DNA of 64,000 bases. It comes from an uncultured Bacteroidales bacterium. Lineage in GTDB: Bacteria; Bacteroidota; Bacteroidia; Bacteroidales; WCHB1-69. Below are positions 9,755 to 19,155 of the stretch, piece after piece. Location: the NCBI GenBank assembly GCA_946413585.1, contig CAMKLG010000002.1, positions 1 through 64,000 of the forward strand. Direction: 5' to 3'. A program made the position numbers and the translations under genes. The stretch's first letter is position 1, and every line of letters starts with the position of its first letter. Under the pieces are notes generated by a model, which saw only the letters and a list, made by a program, of their open reading frames with translations, was not told where the DNA came from and did not search any database.

Positions 9755-9762
9755 TATTTTTG
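9755..9762 (+). promoter_or_regulatory. TATTTTTG promoter element upstream of tRNA-Glu
   Basis: TAnnTTTG 24 nt before the tRNA 5' end; upstream TTTGG around 9729. Confidence 0.6.
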
Positions 9763-9785
9763 CACCGTCAAATTTGACACCTGAT

Positions 9786-9860
9786 GCCGGGTTCGTCTAG
9801 TCGGCCTAGGACGTAAGATTTTCATTCTTAAAATCAGGGGTTCGAATCCCCTACCCGGTA
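9786..9860 (+). tRNA. tRNA-Glu (TTC)
   Basis: GCCGGGTTCGTCTAGTCGGCCTAGGACGTAAGATTTTCATTCTTAAAATCAGGGGTTCGAATCCCCTACCCGGTA; anticodon stem TAAGA/TCTTA, loop TTTTCAT. Confidence 0.9.
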
Positions 9861-9865
9861 CAAAA

Positions 9866-9892
9866 AACAACCTCAAAGGGTTGTTTTTTTTT
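9866..9892 (+). terminator. rho-independent terminator after tRNA-Glu
   Basis: AACAACCtcaaaGGGTTGTT followed by a T tract. Confidence 0.8.
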
Positions 9893-9898
9893 GCCCTT

Positions 9899-10864
9899 AT
9901 GTCAACAAGCTATCGAGTCATACCCGTGTTTCTGCCGATGCTGGCTTGCCCGCACCGTTGCATCTATTGCAACCAGTTTGTGATTTCTGGACAGCAGAAA
10001 CTTCCTGATGTCCAGGATGTTGTTTCGCTGATTGAGCGCAATTTGGCCACGATGCCTGTCGGGGCTCATAAGCGCGTCGCTTTCTTCGGGGGGAGCTTTA
10101 CCTGTTTGCCCATGTCCATTCAGAACCGCTATCTTGACGTGGTTCAACCTTATCTCCAATCTTGTCGGATTGAGGGTGTCCAGCTTTCCACACGTCCCGA
10201 CTATATCGACGATGCAATCCTGCAAAATCTTAAGAACAAGGGGGTTACATTGATAGAGCTCGGTGCCCAATCGCTGGATGACGACATTCTGAAACGTTGC
10301 GGTCGTGGACACACCGTGGAGGATGTGCGCCGTGCGTCCGAGCGGATTCGCAACTACGATATGGATTTGGGCTTGCAGATGATGATTGGGTTGCCGGGCG
10401 ACACGCTCGAAACGGCCATGCGCACGGCGGAACAAATTGTGGCATTTGGGGCAAGCTGCACGCGCATCTACCCAACACTTGTGGTGGAAGGAACGGCACT
10501 GGCAGATGACTATCTATCAGGTGATTATGTGCCATTGACTTTGGAAGAGTCGGTGGAGTGGTGCAAAGAACTGTACTGTTATTATACCGCGCACAATGTG
10601 ACGATTTTACGGATGGGATTGCATCCGACACAGGACTTGCGCAGCGGCGAACATTTGTTGGCCGGACCGTTCCATATCTCCTTTAAGGAGTTGGTGCTCA
10701 CGGCATTGTGGCGCGATCGCATCGCCGCCCAAATCGCCGAAGAGGGTAGGGCAGATGTCACAGTGCTCGTGCCCCCCAGGGAGATGAACTATGCAGTGGG
10801 CTATGCCTCCGCCAACCGCAAAACGTTCCCCTCCATCAAATTCGAAATTTCTAATAGGCAATAG
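9899..10864 (+). CDS. radical SAM protein (Elp3-like family)
   Basis: MLACPHRCIYCNQFVISGQQ: CxxxCxxC motif; VAFFGGSFTCLP, GLQMMIGLPGDTLETAMRTAEQIV. Confidence 0.85.
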   Translation: MSTSYRVIPVFLPMLACPHRCIYCNQFVISGQQKLPDVQDVVSLIERNLATMPVGAHKRVAFFGGSFTCLPMSIQNRYLDVVQPYLQSCRIEGVQLSTRPDYIDDAILQNLKNKGVTLIELGAQSLDDDILKRCGRGHTVEDVRRASERIRNYDMDLGLQMMIGLPGDTLETAMRTAEQIVAFGASCTRIYPTLVVEGTALADDYLSGDYVPLTLEESVEWCKELYCYYTAHNVTILRMGLHPTQDLRSGEHLLAGPFHISFKELVLTALWRDRIAAQIAEEGRADVTVLVPPREMNYAVGYASANRKTFPSIKFEISNRQ

Positions 10865-11035
10865 GGAATAGGGAATAGGGAGTAGGGAGTAGTTTATAGT
10901 TCCAAGTTCCAAGTTCAAGGTTCAAGGTTCAAAGTTCAAGGTTCAAGGTTCAAAGTTCTATGTCTAAGTTCTATGTTTAAGTTGAAAAGCCAACCGCCAA
11001 CTGCTAACTGCTAACTACTAACTGCTAACTCTCAA
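10853..11035. repeat. long heptamer array (AATAGGG / CCAAGTT / CAAGGTT / ACTGCTA types), containing the stop of the radical SAM gene
   Basis: aataggc aataggg aataggg aataggg agtaggg agtagtt tatagtt ccaagtt ccaagtt caaggtt caaggtt caaagtt ... aaagcca accgcca actgcta actgcta actacta actgcta actctca: continuous 7-nt phase. Confidence 0.93.
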
Positions 11036-11162
11036 GCCCTCAGCCGCTTACAAAAAAAATCACATTCCCTCCCCACATCTTATTTATATATATTATATTT
11101 GCAGCCGCAAAAAAAATATTGTTTTTTGGCGTTAATATGTTTATAATTAAATAGTTAGATAT

Positions 11163-13631
11163 ATGAAGATTTCTTACAAGTGGCTGAAAGATTTATTAAA
11201 CTTCAACTTGACGGCGGAAGAAACCGCTGCGTACCTGACCGATTGCGGTCTTGAAGTGGAAGGCATCGAAACGTTTGAAACCGTCAAGGGCGGACTGCGC
11301 GGACTCAAGATTGGCGAGGTGCTGACCTGCGAGGCGCATCCCAACTCCGACCACCTGCATGTGACCACCGTCAATGTGGGCGAGGAAGAGCCTTTGCACA
11401 TCGTTTGCGGTGCTCCCAACGTGGCTGCCGGACAGAAAGTGGTGGTTGCCACCATCGGCACCGTGCTTTACAGCGGTGACGAGTCTTTCACCATCAAGAA
11501 ATCCAAATTGCGTGGCGAGCCTTCTGAAGGCATGATTTGCGCCGAAGACGAGATCGGTCTCGGCACCTCCCACGACGGCATCATGGTGCTGCCCGAGGAG
11601 GCCGTGCCCGGAACGCCTGCCGCTGAGTACTTCAAGGTAGAGTCTGACACGATTTTCGAGATTGGTCTGACCCCGAACCGTTGCGACGCCATCTGCCATT
11701 TCGGTGTGGCTCGCGACCTCTATGCCGCGCTCATGCAACACGGGGTGTCTTGTTCCACGCTCGTGCGTCGCAATGCCCGCGCCGTGCAACCCGTCGCCAG
11801 TGTGCATCCGCGTATCGACATCGTCATTGAGAACCAGAAAGATTGCCCGCGTTACTCCGGCGTGCTCATCGATGGCATCAAGGTGCAGGATTCGCCCGAA
11901 TGGATTCAGACCAAACTGAAATCCGTTGGCGTGCGTCCCATCAACAACATCGTCGATATCACTCAATACATCATGTTGGAGCTGGGTCAGCCGATGCACG
12001 CCTTCGATGCCGACAAGATTGAAGGCAACAAGGTGATTGTGAAGAATTTACCCGAAGGAACACCGTTCGTGACCCTTGATGGCAACGAAATCAAGCTCAG
12101 TGCCGACGATCTTATGATTTGCAACGAAAAAGAGGGTATGTGTCTGGCAGGTGTCTATGGTGGTCTGCACTCCGGCATCACCGAAAACACGACGCGCCTT
12201 TTCCTTGAAAGTGCATACTTCAACCCTGTGTGCATCCGCAAAACCGCTAAACGCCATGGTTTGAAAACGGACGCATCCTTCCGTTACGAGCGCGGTTGCG
12301 ACCCGTCCATCACGGTTTATGCCCTCCAACGCGCCGTGGAACTCATCATGGAATATGCAGGTGGCTATCCCGTAATGGATATCGTTGATCGCTATCCGAG
12401 CGAAATCATGCCAGCCCAAATCACTCTCTATTATGCAGATGTGAATAAAGTGGCTGGTAAAGTGATTGATAAACAGACGGTTACCAATATCCTGATGCTT
12501 CTGGATATGGAAGTGAAAGCCGTGGGTGAAGACAAAATCAACGTCACCGTGCCGCTCAACAAGGCTGATGTGGTTCGCCCGATAGACCTCATTGAGGAAA
12601 TCCTCCGTATTTACGGCTATAATAATATAGAGATTCCGACAACGCTGAACTATGACATGTCTTGTTTGCGTTCAAATGATGATCTTTACCGTTTCCAGAA
12701 CACAATATCCAAATATTTGGCTGACAATGGCTTCTATGAAGTTATGAACAACTCTTTGTCTAAGGCCGAATATGCGCAGCAGTTCGATTTCTTGGACGAG
12801 CGTGAGACGGTGAAGCTGTTGAATCCGCTGAGCAGTGAACTCAGCTCCATGCGTCAAACGTTGCTCTTTTCCGGTTTGGAAAATGTGGTGCGCAATGTGA
12901 ACAACAAAATGGCCGATTTAAGACTGTTCGAGTTCGGCAAGATTTACCGTCTGAATCCGCAAACTGTTGCGGGAGATGATGTTACGGTTCGTTATCAGGA
13001 ACGTTTGATGATGTCAATGTTCACGACGGGCAAGATTGGTGAGGACAGTTGGCAAGGAAAGGCTCCTGCAGCTGATTTCTTCTATTTGCGCAACATGGTC
13101 GAGAATTTCCTGGTGAAGATCAATTTCCCGATGGAAAAGATAGAGCTTGTGACCAACAGCGAGCCGCGCATGTTCGCGCAGCACGTCTCTTATAAGGTCG
13201 GCGATGCGATGCCGATTCATATCGGCGTTTTGCGTCCCGACATTTTGCGCGCGTTCGACATCAAGAAGCCGGTCTTTTATGCCGAGATTGACATGGAAAT
13301 GTTGAACGAGCTGACATGCAAGAAATCCGTTTCATATCAGCAAATCAACACCTTCCCGGCGGTGCGTCGCGACTTGGCGTTGGTGGTTGATCAGAACGTC
13401 AGCTACGACACTTTGGAGAAAATCGCTCACAAATACGCCTCTAAATTGTTGAAACAGGTGAACTTGTTTGACGTTTTCGAAGGTGCCGCTTTGGGAGATG
13501 GCAAAAAATCCTACGCGCTGAATTTCGTGCTGCAAAGTGCTGACAGAACATTGACGGATGAGGAAATCAACAAGGTGATGAACAAGCTGATTTCCGCATA
13601 CGAGCGTGAGGTGGGTGCGAAACTGCGTTAA
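11163..13631 (+). CDS. pheT: phenylalanine--tRNA ligase beta subunit
   Basis: 822 aa; MKISYKWLKDLLNFNLTAEETAAYLTDCGLEVEGIE, tRNA-binding and B3/B4 regions, C-terminal anticodon-binding FDX-ACB domain. Confidence 0.97.
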   Translation: MKISYKWLKDLLNFNLTAEETAAYLTDCGLEVEGIETFETVKGGLRGLKIGEVLTCEAHPNSDHLHVTTVNVGEEEPLHIVCGAPNVAAGQKVVVATIGTVLYSGDESFTIKKSKLRGEPSEGMICAEDEIGLGTSHDGIMVLPEEAVPGTPAAEYFKVESDTIFEIGLTPNRCDAICHFGVARDLYAALMQHGVSCSTLVRRNARAVQPVASVHPRIDIVIENQKDCPRYSGVLIDGIKVQDSPEWIQTKLKSVGVRPINNIVDITQYIMLELGQPMHAFDADKIEGNKVIVKNLPEGTPFVTLDGNEIKLSADDLMICNEKEGMCLAGVYGGLHSGITENTTRLFLESAYFNPVCIRKTAKRHGLKTDASFRYERGCDPSITVYALQRAVELIMEYAGGYPVMDIVDRYPSEIMPAQITLYYADVNKVAGKVIDKQTVTNILMLLDMEVKAVGEDKINVTVPLNKADVVRPIDLIEEILRIYGYNNIEIPTTLNYDMSCLRSNDDLYRFQNTISKYLADNGFYEVMNNSLSKAEYAQQFDFLDERETVKLLNPLSSELSSMRQTLLFSGLENVVRNVNNKMADLRLFEFGKIYRLNPQTVAGDDVTVRYQERLMMSMFTTGKIGEDSWQGKAPAADFFYLRNMVENFLVKINFPMEKIELVTNSEPRMFAQHVSYKVGDAMPIHIGVLRPDILRAFDIKKPVFYAEIDMEMLNELTCKKSVSYQQINTFPAVRRDLALVVDQNVSYDTLEKIAHKYASKLLKQVNLFDVFEGAALGDGKKSYALNFVLQSADRTLTDEEINKVMNKLISAYEREVGAKLR

Positions 13632-13645
13632 GACATATTTATAAC

Positions 13646-14227
13646 ATGCAGGTTTTTAATGGCATAGATCAGTTGCCGGTTTTGAAAAACCCGGTGGTCG
13701 CGGTTGGTGCATTCGACGGCGTTCATTTGGGTCATGCCCGCATTCTGCAATTTTTGACGCAACAGGCAGCGCAGGTGGACGGCACGAGTGTGGTGATAAC
13801 CTTTGATCCCCACCCGCGCACTGTTTTGCAACCCGATAGCGACTTCTTTACTATCAATATACTGCCAGAAAATCTGCGCCGGATTGAGCAGCAGGGCGTT
13901 GATGCCGTCATCGTCCTTCCGTTTACCGAAGCGTTTTCCCAAATGACCTACCAGCAGTTCGTGGAGGAAGTGCTGATTGGCAAGTTGCATGCCCACACTT
14001 TGGTGATGGGGCCTAACCACGCTTTTGGTCACCATCGCGAAGGTCACCACGACAATATCAAGAGGTTTTGTCAGGACCACGACCTGCAGGTGGTCGATAT
14101 TCCGGAAAAGATGTGGCATTCCGCGGGCGTGCATTCCGCGCTTATCCGAGAGCATATCCGCCAAAAGGACTGGGAAACCGTCAATGCGATGCTGGGGTAT
14201 GAGTATATAATGATGAATGATAAATGA
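13646..14227 (+). CDS. ribF: FAD synthetase (RibF) N-terminal FMN adenylyltransferase domain only; riboflavin kinase domain missing
   Basis: VVAVGAFDGVHLGHARIL...FDPHPRTVL...NHAFGHHREGHHDN...SALIREHIRQKDWETVNAMLGYEY, then IMMNDK* encoded by a repeat array; 193 aa instead of about 310. Confidence 0.8.
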   Translation: MQVFNGIDQLPVLKNPVVAVGAFDGVHLGHARILQFLTQQAAQVDGTSVVITFDPHPRTVLQPDSDFFTINILPENLRRIEQQGVDAVIVLPFTEAFSQMTYQQFVEEVLIGKLHAHTLVMGPNHAFGHHREGHHDNIKRFCQDHDLQVVDIPEKMWHSAGVHSALIREHIRQKDWETVNAMLGYEYIMMNDK

Positions 14228-14243
14228 TGAATGATGAATATAT
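14209..14243. repeat. heptamer array AATGATG x4-5 at the truncated end of ribF
   Basis: aatgatg aatgata aatgatg aatgatg aatatat. Confidence 0.85.
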
Positions 14244-14255
14244 TTTAAAACATCT

Positions 14256-14333
14256 TCCTTGAGCAGTCCCGAAGGGACAAAACGCACGAAGTGCAATTAA
14301 CCCCACACAAGCGAAGCGCAGTGTGGGGATGGT
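14256..14333. repeat. dispersed palindromic intergenic element, copy 1
   Basis: cttccttgagcaGTCCCgaaGGGACaaaacGCACgaaGTGCaattaaCCCCACACaagcgaagcgcaGTGTGGGG: three nested short hairpins; core shared with 35965 and 62348. Confidence 0.65.
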
Positions 14334-14365
14334 AGAATAAACGAAGAAATAAATGTAAATACTAT

Positions 14366-16861
14366 ATGAGCAAAAACTTAATCATCGTCGAGTCTCCGGC
14401 GAAGGCAAAAACCATTCAAAAGTTCATCGGGAAGGACTACACCGTGATTTCCAGTAAGGGTCACGTGCGCGACCTCCCCACCAAAGGCATGGGTATTGAT
14501 ATCGCCCACGACTTTGAGCCTCAGTATGAGGTGTTGGACGACAAGAAAGCACTGATTAATGACATCAAAAAGAAGGCGGCAGAGGCCGACACCATCTGGC
14601 TCGCAACCGATGATGACCGCGAGGGTGAGGCCATTTCGTGGCATTTGATGGAAGTGACCAATATGGATCCTGCAAAAGTGAAACGTATTGTGTTTCATGA
14701 AATTACAAAATCCGCTATTGAAGAGGCGTTGGCAAATCCCCGCACCTTGAATGTAGATTTGGTAAACGCTCAGCAGGCTCGTCGCGTGTTGGACCGCTTG
14801 GTCGGTTTCGAGTTGTCGCCGGTGCTTTGGCGCAAGGTCCGTCCGTCATTGTCGGCCGGCCGTGTGCAGTCTGTTGCTGTGAAACTCATTGTGGAGCGCG
14901 AGCACGAAATTGAGAAGTTCAACAGCTCGTCAGCATATCGTGTGGATGGCGTTTTTAATCCGTTACGTGACACCCAGGTCGAGCTATCGGCGGAGTTGAA
15001 CAAGCGTTTCCCCACCCGCGAGGAAGCAGAAGCCCTGCTGAATCATTGTCAAGGCGCGTCGTTCCATGTGGCGGCGGTTGAGAAAACCCCAGGCAAGAAA
15101 AGTCCGGCACCACCGTTTACCACCTCCACGTTGCAACAAGAGGCCGCCCGCAAGCTCGGTTTCACCGTGTCGAAAACCATGGTTGTGGCACAGCAGCTTT
15201 ACGAAGCCGGTTACATCACCTATATGCGTACCGACTCCGTGAACCTTTCCAATGTGGCGCTTGCTTCTGCCCATCAGGTGGTAGCCGCCAAGTACGGTGA
15301 GGAGTATGCTAAGACCCGCAAATACACGACGAAGTCCAAGGGTGCGCAGGAGGCCCACGAGGCTATCCGCCCGACCGATGTCTCCCGCGAGACCATCCCT
15401 GGTGATACTTTCTCCAAGAATTTGTACGAACTGATCTGGAAGCGCACCATCGCTTCTCAGATGAGCGATGCCAAGACGGAAAAGACGACCATTTCCATCC
15501 CGGTGGAAGGCCGCACGGAGAAGTTCGTGGCATCTGGCGAGGTGATTCTGTTCCCCGGCTTCTTGAAGGTCTATACCGAATCCCGCGACGATGAAAGCGA
15601 AGAAATCAAGGGCATGTTGCCGGCTATGGAGGTCGGTGAAGCATTGAATGCCAAGCAAATCACTGCTACGCAGCGTTATGCGCAGCCGCCTGTGCGCTAC
15701 ACGGAGGCGAGCCTCGTCAAGAAGTTGGAAGAGCTCGGCATCGGTCGTCCTTCTACGTATGCCCCCACCATCTCCACTATCCAGAAGCGCGAGTACGTGC
15801 GCAAGGCCACCCGCCAAGGCAAGGAACGCCAGTATGTGTGCCTCACGCTCACCGAAAATGGCATCAAGGAGGAGATCAAGAAGGAAAAATACGGCTATGA
15901 GAAGGATAAACTGATTCCCACCGACGTGGGCATTGTAGTCAATGATTATTTGCAGGAGAATTTCAAGGATATTATGGACTATGGCTTCACGGCAGACGTG
16001 GAGAAGGAGTTCGACGATATTGCGGAAGGAAAAGCAAACTGGCAGGAGATGATGCATCAGTTCTATGGCGACTTCCATCAACAAGTGGATACGGCCATCA
16101 ACTATTCGACCAAAGCCAGCGGGGAGCGTTTGCTCGGCTATGACCCCAAAACCAACGAAAAAGTGTTTGCTAAGCTCGGCAAATACGGTCCGATGGTACA
16201 AATTGGCGAATCTTACGCCGATGCAAAACCGCGTTATGCCCGTTTGCAGTCCGACCAGTTCATCGACAGCATCACTTTGGAGGAGGCTCTTGACCTCTTC
16301 CGTCTGCCTCGTACTTTGGGCGAGTGGAATGGCAAGGATGTGACTGTGGGCGTTGGCCGTTTTGGTCCTTACGTGCGTTGCGAGGACACTTTTGAGTCTG
16401 TGCCGAAGAACGAGGATCCTTATACGATTACTTTGGAACGTGGTATCGAGCTGTTAGAGAGTAAGATGAAGAAAACCGCCGAACGCACCCCACATTTGGT
16501 GGGTCATTACGAGGACAAGGAAATTCTCGCTGCCGCCGGTCGTTACGGCCCTTATATTAAATATGATGGCAAGAATTACACCTTGGACAAGAACGTTTCC
16601 CTCGACACGTTGACGGAAGAGGCGGCGATAGACATCATCAAAAACAAAGAGACTCGCAACGTGCTCGTCTCTTATGCTGAAGATGCCGATTTGAAGGTGA
16701 TGAACGGTCGTTATGGTCCGTATATCACCAACGGAACCGATAATTTCAAAATTCCTAAAGATATGGTTGCCAATAAGTTGACCTATCAAGAATGCTTGAA
16801 GATTATGCAGGAGAATGCACCTACCGCTAAAAAACGTATCGTTAGAAGGAAAAAAGCATAA
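14366..16861 (+). CDS. topA: DNA topoisomerase I
   Basis: MSKNLIIVESPAKAKTIQKFIGKDYTVISSKGHVRDLP; active site GYITYMRTDSVNLS. Confidence 0.97.
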   Translation: MSKNLIIVESPAKAKTIQKFIGKDYTVISSKGHVRDLPTKGMGIDIAHDFEPQYEVLDDKKALINDIKKKAAEADTIWLATDDDREGEAISWHLMEVTNMDPAKVKRIVFHEITKSAIEEALANPRTLNVDLVNAQQARRVLDRLVGFELSPVLWRKVRPSLSAGRVQSVAVKLIVEREHEIEKFNSSSAYRVDGVFNPLRDTQVELSAELNKRFPTREEAEALLNHCQGASFHVAAVEKTPGKKSPAPPFTTSTLQQEAARKLGFTVSKTMVVAQQLYEAGYITYMRTDSVNLSNVALASAHQVVAAKYGEEYAKTRKYTTKSKGAQEAHEAIRPTDVSRETIPGDTFSKNLYELIWKRTIASQMSDAKTEKTTISIPVEGRTEKFVASGEVILFPGFLKVYTESRDDESEEIKGMLPAMEVGEALNAKQITATQRYAQPPVRYTEASLVKKLEELGIGRPSTYAPTISTIQKREYVRKATRQGKERQYVCLTLTENGIKEEIKKEKYGYEKDKLIPTDVGIVVNDYLQENFKDIMDYGFTADVEKEFDDIAEGKANWQEMMHQFYGDFHQQVDTAINYSTKASGERLLGYDPKTNEKVFAKLGKYGPMVQIGESYADAKPRYARLQSDQFIDSITLEEALDLFRLPRTLGEWNGKDVTVGVGRFGPYVRCEDTFESVPKNEDPYTITLERGIELLESKMKKTAERTPHLVGHYEDKEILAAAGRYGPYIKYDGKNYTLDKNVSLDTLTEEAAIDIIKNKETRNVLVSYAEDADLKVMNGRYGPYITNGTDNFKIPKDMVANKLTYQECLKIMQENAPTAKKRIVRRKKA

Positions 16862-16863
16862 AC

Positions 16864-18039
16864 ATGGACTTGTCATTATATTTTGATCCCGTATCTGTGG
16901 ATGCGTTGCACATTCCGGATGCCGAAACGTTGACAGGCCGGTTGCTACATTACATATTAATGTATGACCCCGAGGCACCGTTGGACATTCAGGAGGCGGA
17001 CATGGCCATCATCGGTGTGCCAGAGTCGCGGAATGCCTACCTGAATCCCTCTTGTTCGTTGGCTCCTGATGAGATTCGCCGTCAATTCTATCAGCTTTAT
17101 AATTGGCGTAAGGATGTGAAAATCATTGATTTAGGGAATATACGAATTGGGAAAACCATTGAGGATACTTATCAGGTGATTTCCGAAGTGGTTGCCTATC
17201 TGGTTGAGAATAAGGTGATTCCGATTATCTTGGGGGGCAGTAACGATTTGGCTTTTGCCAATTATCGGGCTTATGAGCGTTTGGAGCGAGTGGCCAATGT
17301 GGTCGCCATCGACCCCTGTTTTGACCTGGGCGAAGAGAATGCTCCGATTCGTTCAGACGGTTATGTGACCAAAATGGTACTTCAACAGCCCAATTTCCTG
17401 CTGAATTACGCCAACATCGGCTATCAAAGCTACATGAATAGCCCGGAATCTGTGAATATGATGGAAAGTCTCTTCTTTGAGACCTACCGCGTGGGTATTA
17501 TGCGCATGAACATCGAAGAGGTGGAGCCGATTGTCCGTAATGCGGATATGGTGTCGTTGGACATTTCTGCGGTGCGCCGTCCTGACGCTCCCGGATGCCC
17601 GCATAGTTCCTCCAATGGCTTTTATGGCGAAGAAATTTGCCAAATTGCTAAATATGTGGGACTTAGCGACAAACTTTCCTCGTTTGGCATCTACGAATAT
17701 GACCCGACCCTCGACTTCAACAATCAGACCTCTCAGATGATTGCCCATATTTTGTGGTATTTCGTGGAAGGTTACCTTTTCCGTCAGAATGACGGGCAGT
17801 TCAAGAACAAAAACGACTACCGACAGTTCAACATCTCGGTGTCGGGCGCTTTGGATGAACTGGTCTTTTTCCATAGTAAGAAGTCTGGCCGTTGGTGGGT
17901 GGTAGTGCCTATCTATCAGAAAGATAAAGAGCAAGTACAGCAATATTATCTCCCCTGTTCACAACGTGATTACCAGCTGGCCTGCGAGGATAAAATCTCG
18001 GATCGTTGGTGGAGAACCTATCATAAGTTGAACCAGTAG
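16864..18039 (+). CDS. arginase/formimidoylglutamase-superfamily protein with degenerate metal site
   Basis: GVPESRNAYLN...IPIILGGSNDLAFANYRAYERLERVANVVAIDPCFDLGE...DMVSLDISAVRRPDAPG...NGFYGEEICQIAKYVGLSDKLSSFGIYEYDP. Confidence 0.8.
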   Translation: MDLSLYFDPVSVDALHIPDAETLTGRLLHYILMYDPEAPLDIQEADMAIIGVPESRNAYLNPSCSLAPDEIRRQFYQLYNWRKDVKIIDLGNIRIGKTIEDTYQVISEVVAYLVENKVIPIILGGSNDLAFANYRAYERLERVANVVAIDPCFDLGEENAPIRSDGYVTKMVLQQPNFLLNYANIGYQSYMNSPESVNMMESLFFETYRVGIMRMNIEEVEPIVRNADMVSLDISAVRRPDAPGCPHSSSNGFYGEEICQIAKYVGLSDKLSSFGIYEYDPTLDFNNQTSQMIAHILWYFVEGYLFRQNDGQFKNKNDYRQFNISVSGALDELVFFHSKKSGRWWVVVPIYQKDKEQVQQYYLPCSQRDYQLACEDKISDRWWRTYHKLNQ

Positions 18040-18091
18040 TCGATTTAAGTACTTGTGTTTTAGAAGTTTAATATAAATCAAATAATAAATT

Positions 18092-19114
18092 ATGAAGAAA
18101 AGATTTTTACTTTTTTGCACATGTGCAATGGCGTTTACGTTCGCATACGCACAGGTAGATGAAAAAACAGCGGCTGATCAGGCGCTGAAAACAAAGGTGA
18201 AATCCGCTGAAATTGACAGTGCCAAACATTGGAAGTTCACTGGCGTTACGGGTCTGAATGCAGCTCAAACAGGCCTGTTTAACTGGGCAGCGGGCGGTAA
18301 CAACAATGTGACCGGTTACGTTTTTGCCAATTTGACCCTCTCTTTCAAGAAAAACAAATGGACGTGGGACAGCAACCTGGACACCGAAATTGGTGAAATG
18401 TACTCTGGTGATTATCAGAGATACAAGTGGAGAAAAGCTACTGACAAAATCAATTTCACCACGAAGGTCGGTTATCAGATGCATCCACAGTTCTATGCGG
18501 TCTTGTTGGGAAGTTTCAGGTCGCAATATGCGCCTGGTTGGGACTACAAAGAAGTGGATGCCGGAACATTGGATGATGCCGGCAATCCTGTTGATCCTAA
18601 GTTGATTTCACAATGGTTGTCTCCTTCTTACACGGATTTGGCACTCGGTATCGAGTATCGTCCGAACGATATATTCACTATCGGTGTTTATCCGGTGGCA
18701 GGCCGTATGACCACGTGTCTTGAAGAGAGCCTTCGTGCCAGCTATGGTCTTTCCAAGCGTGATGACGGTACATACAAGCCTGTGATGCTGAACATGGGTC
18801 TCCGCATCAACGGCGGTATCAATTACACGCTGGTGAAGAATCTCAAGATAATCTCTACACTCACATTGTTCACACCTTATACCGCACGTATGCATGACGA
18901 AGACGGACAGAAATTCGGCAATTTCGATGTCGATTGGGATGTGGCTATTACTTACAACTTCCTTAAGGTCTTCAGTGTCAGCTTGATGACTTCTTTGAAG
19001 TATTATGATCAGGTGAAGATTGATGGTCCGGCGTGGGGTAAGTATGGAGAAGGTCCCCGCGCTCGCGTGCAGTTCAAGGAAGTGGTTGGTCTAGGTATTG
19101 GCTATAATTTCTAA
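18092..19114 (+). CDS. DUF3078-like outer membrane beta-barrel protein
   Basis: Signal peptide; WKFTGVTGLNAAQTGLFNWAAGGNNNVTGYVFANLTLSFKKNKWTWDSNLDTEIG. Confidence 0.8.
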   Translation: MKKRFLLFCTCAMAFTFAYAQVDEKTAADQALKTKVKSAEIDSAKHWKFTGVTGLNAAQTGLFNWAAGGNNNVTGYVFANLTLSFKKNKWTWDSNLDTEIGEMYSGDYQRYKWRKATDKINFTTKVGYQMHPQFYAVLLGSFRSQYAPGWDYKEVDAGTLDDAGNPVDPKLISQWLSPSYTDLALGIEYRPNDIFTIGVYPVAGRMTTCLEESLRASYGLSKRDDGTYKPVMLNMGLRINGGINYTLVKNLKIISTLTLFTPYTARMHDEDGQKFGNFDVDWDVAITYNFLKVFSVSLMTSLKYYDQVKIDGPAWGKYGEGPRARVQFKEVVGLGIGYNF

Positions 19115-19155
19115 AAGATTGATGGTTAACATAATACGTTTATAAATTTCGGATA

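Noticed and set aside
10853-11035. CRISPR array
   Set aside because: Units are 7 nt and contiguous, with no 20-40 nt spacers and no cas genes nearby.
14984-16201. 405-aa minus-strand ORF
   Set aside because: Antisense to topA; low-complexity composition typical of a shadow frame.
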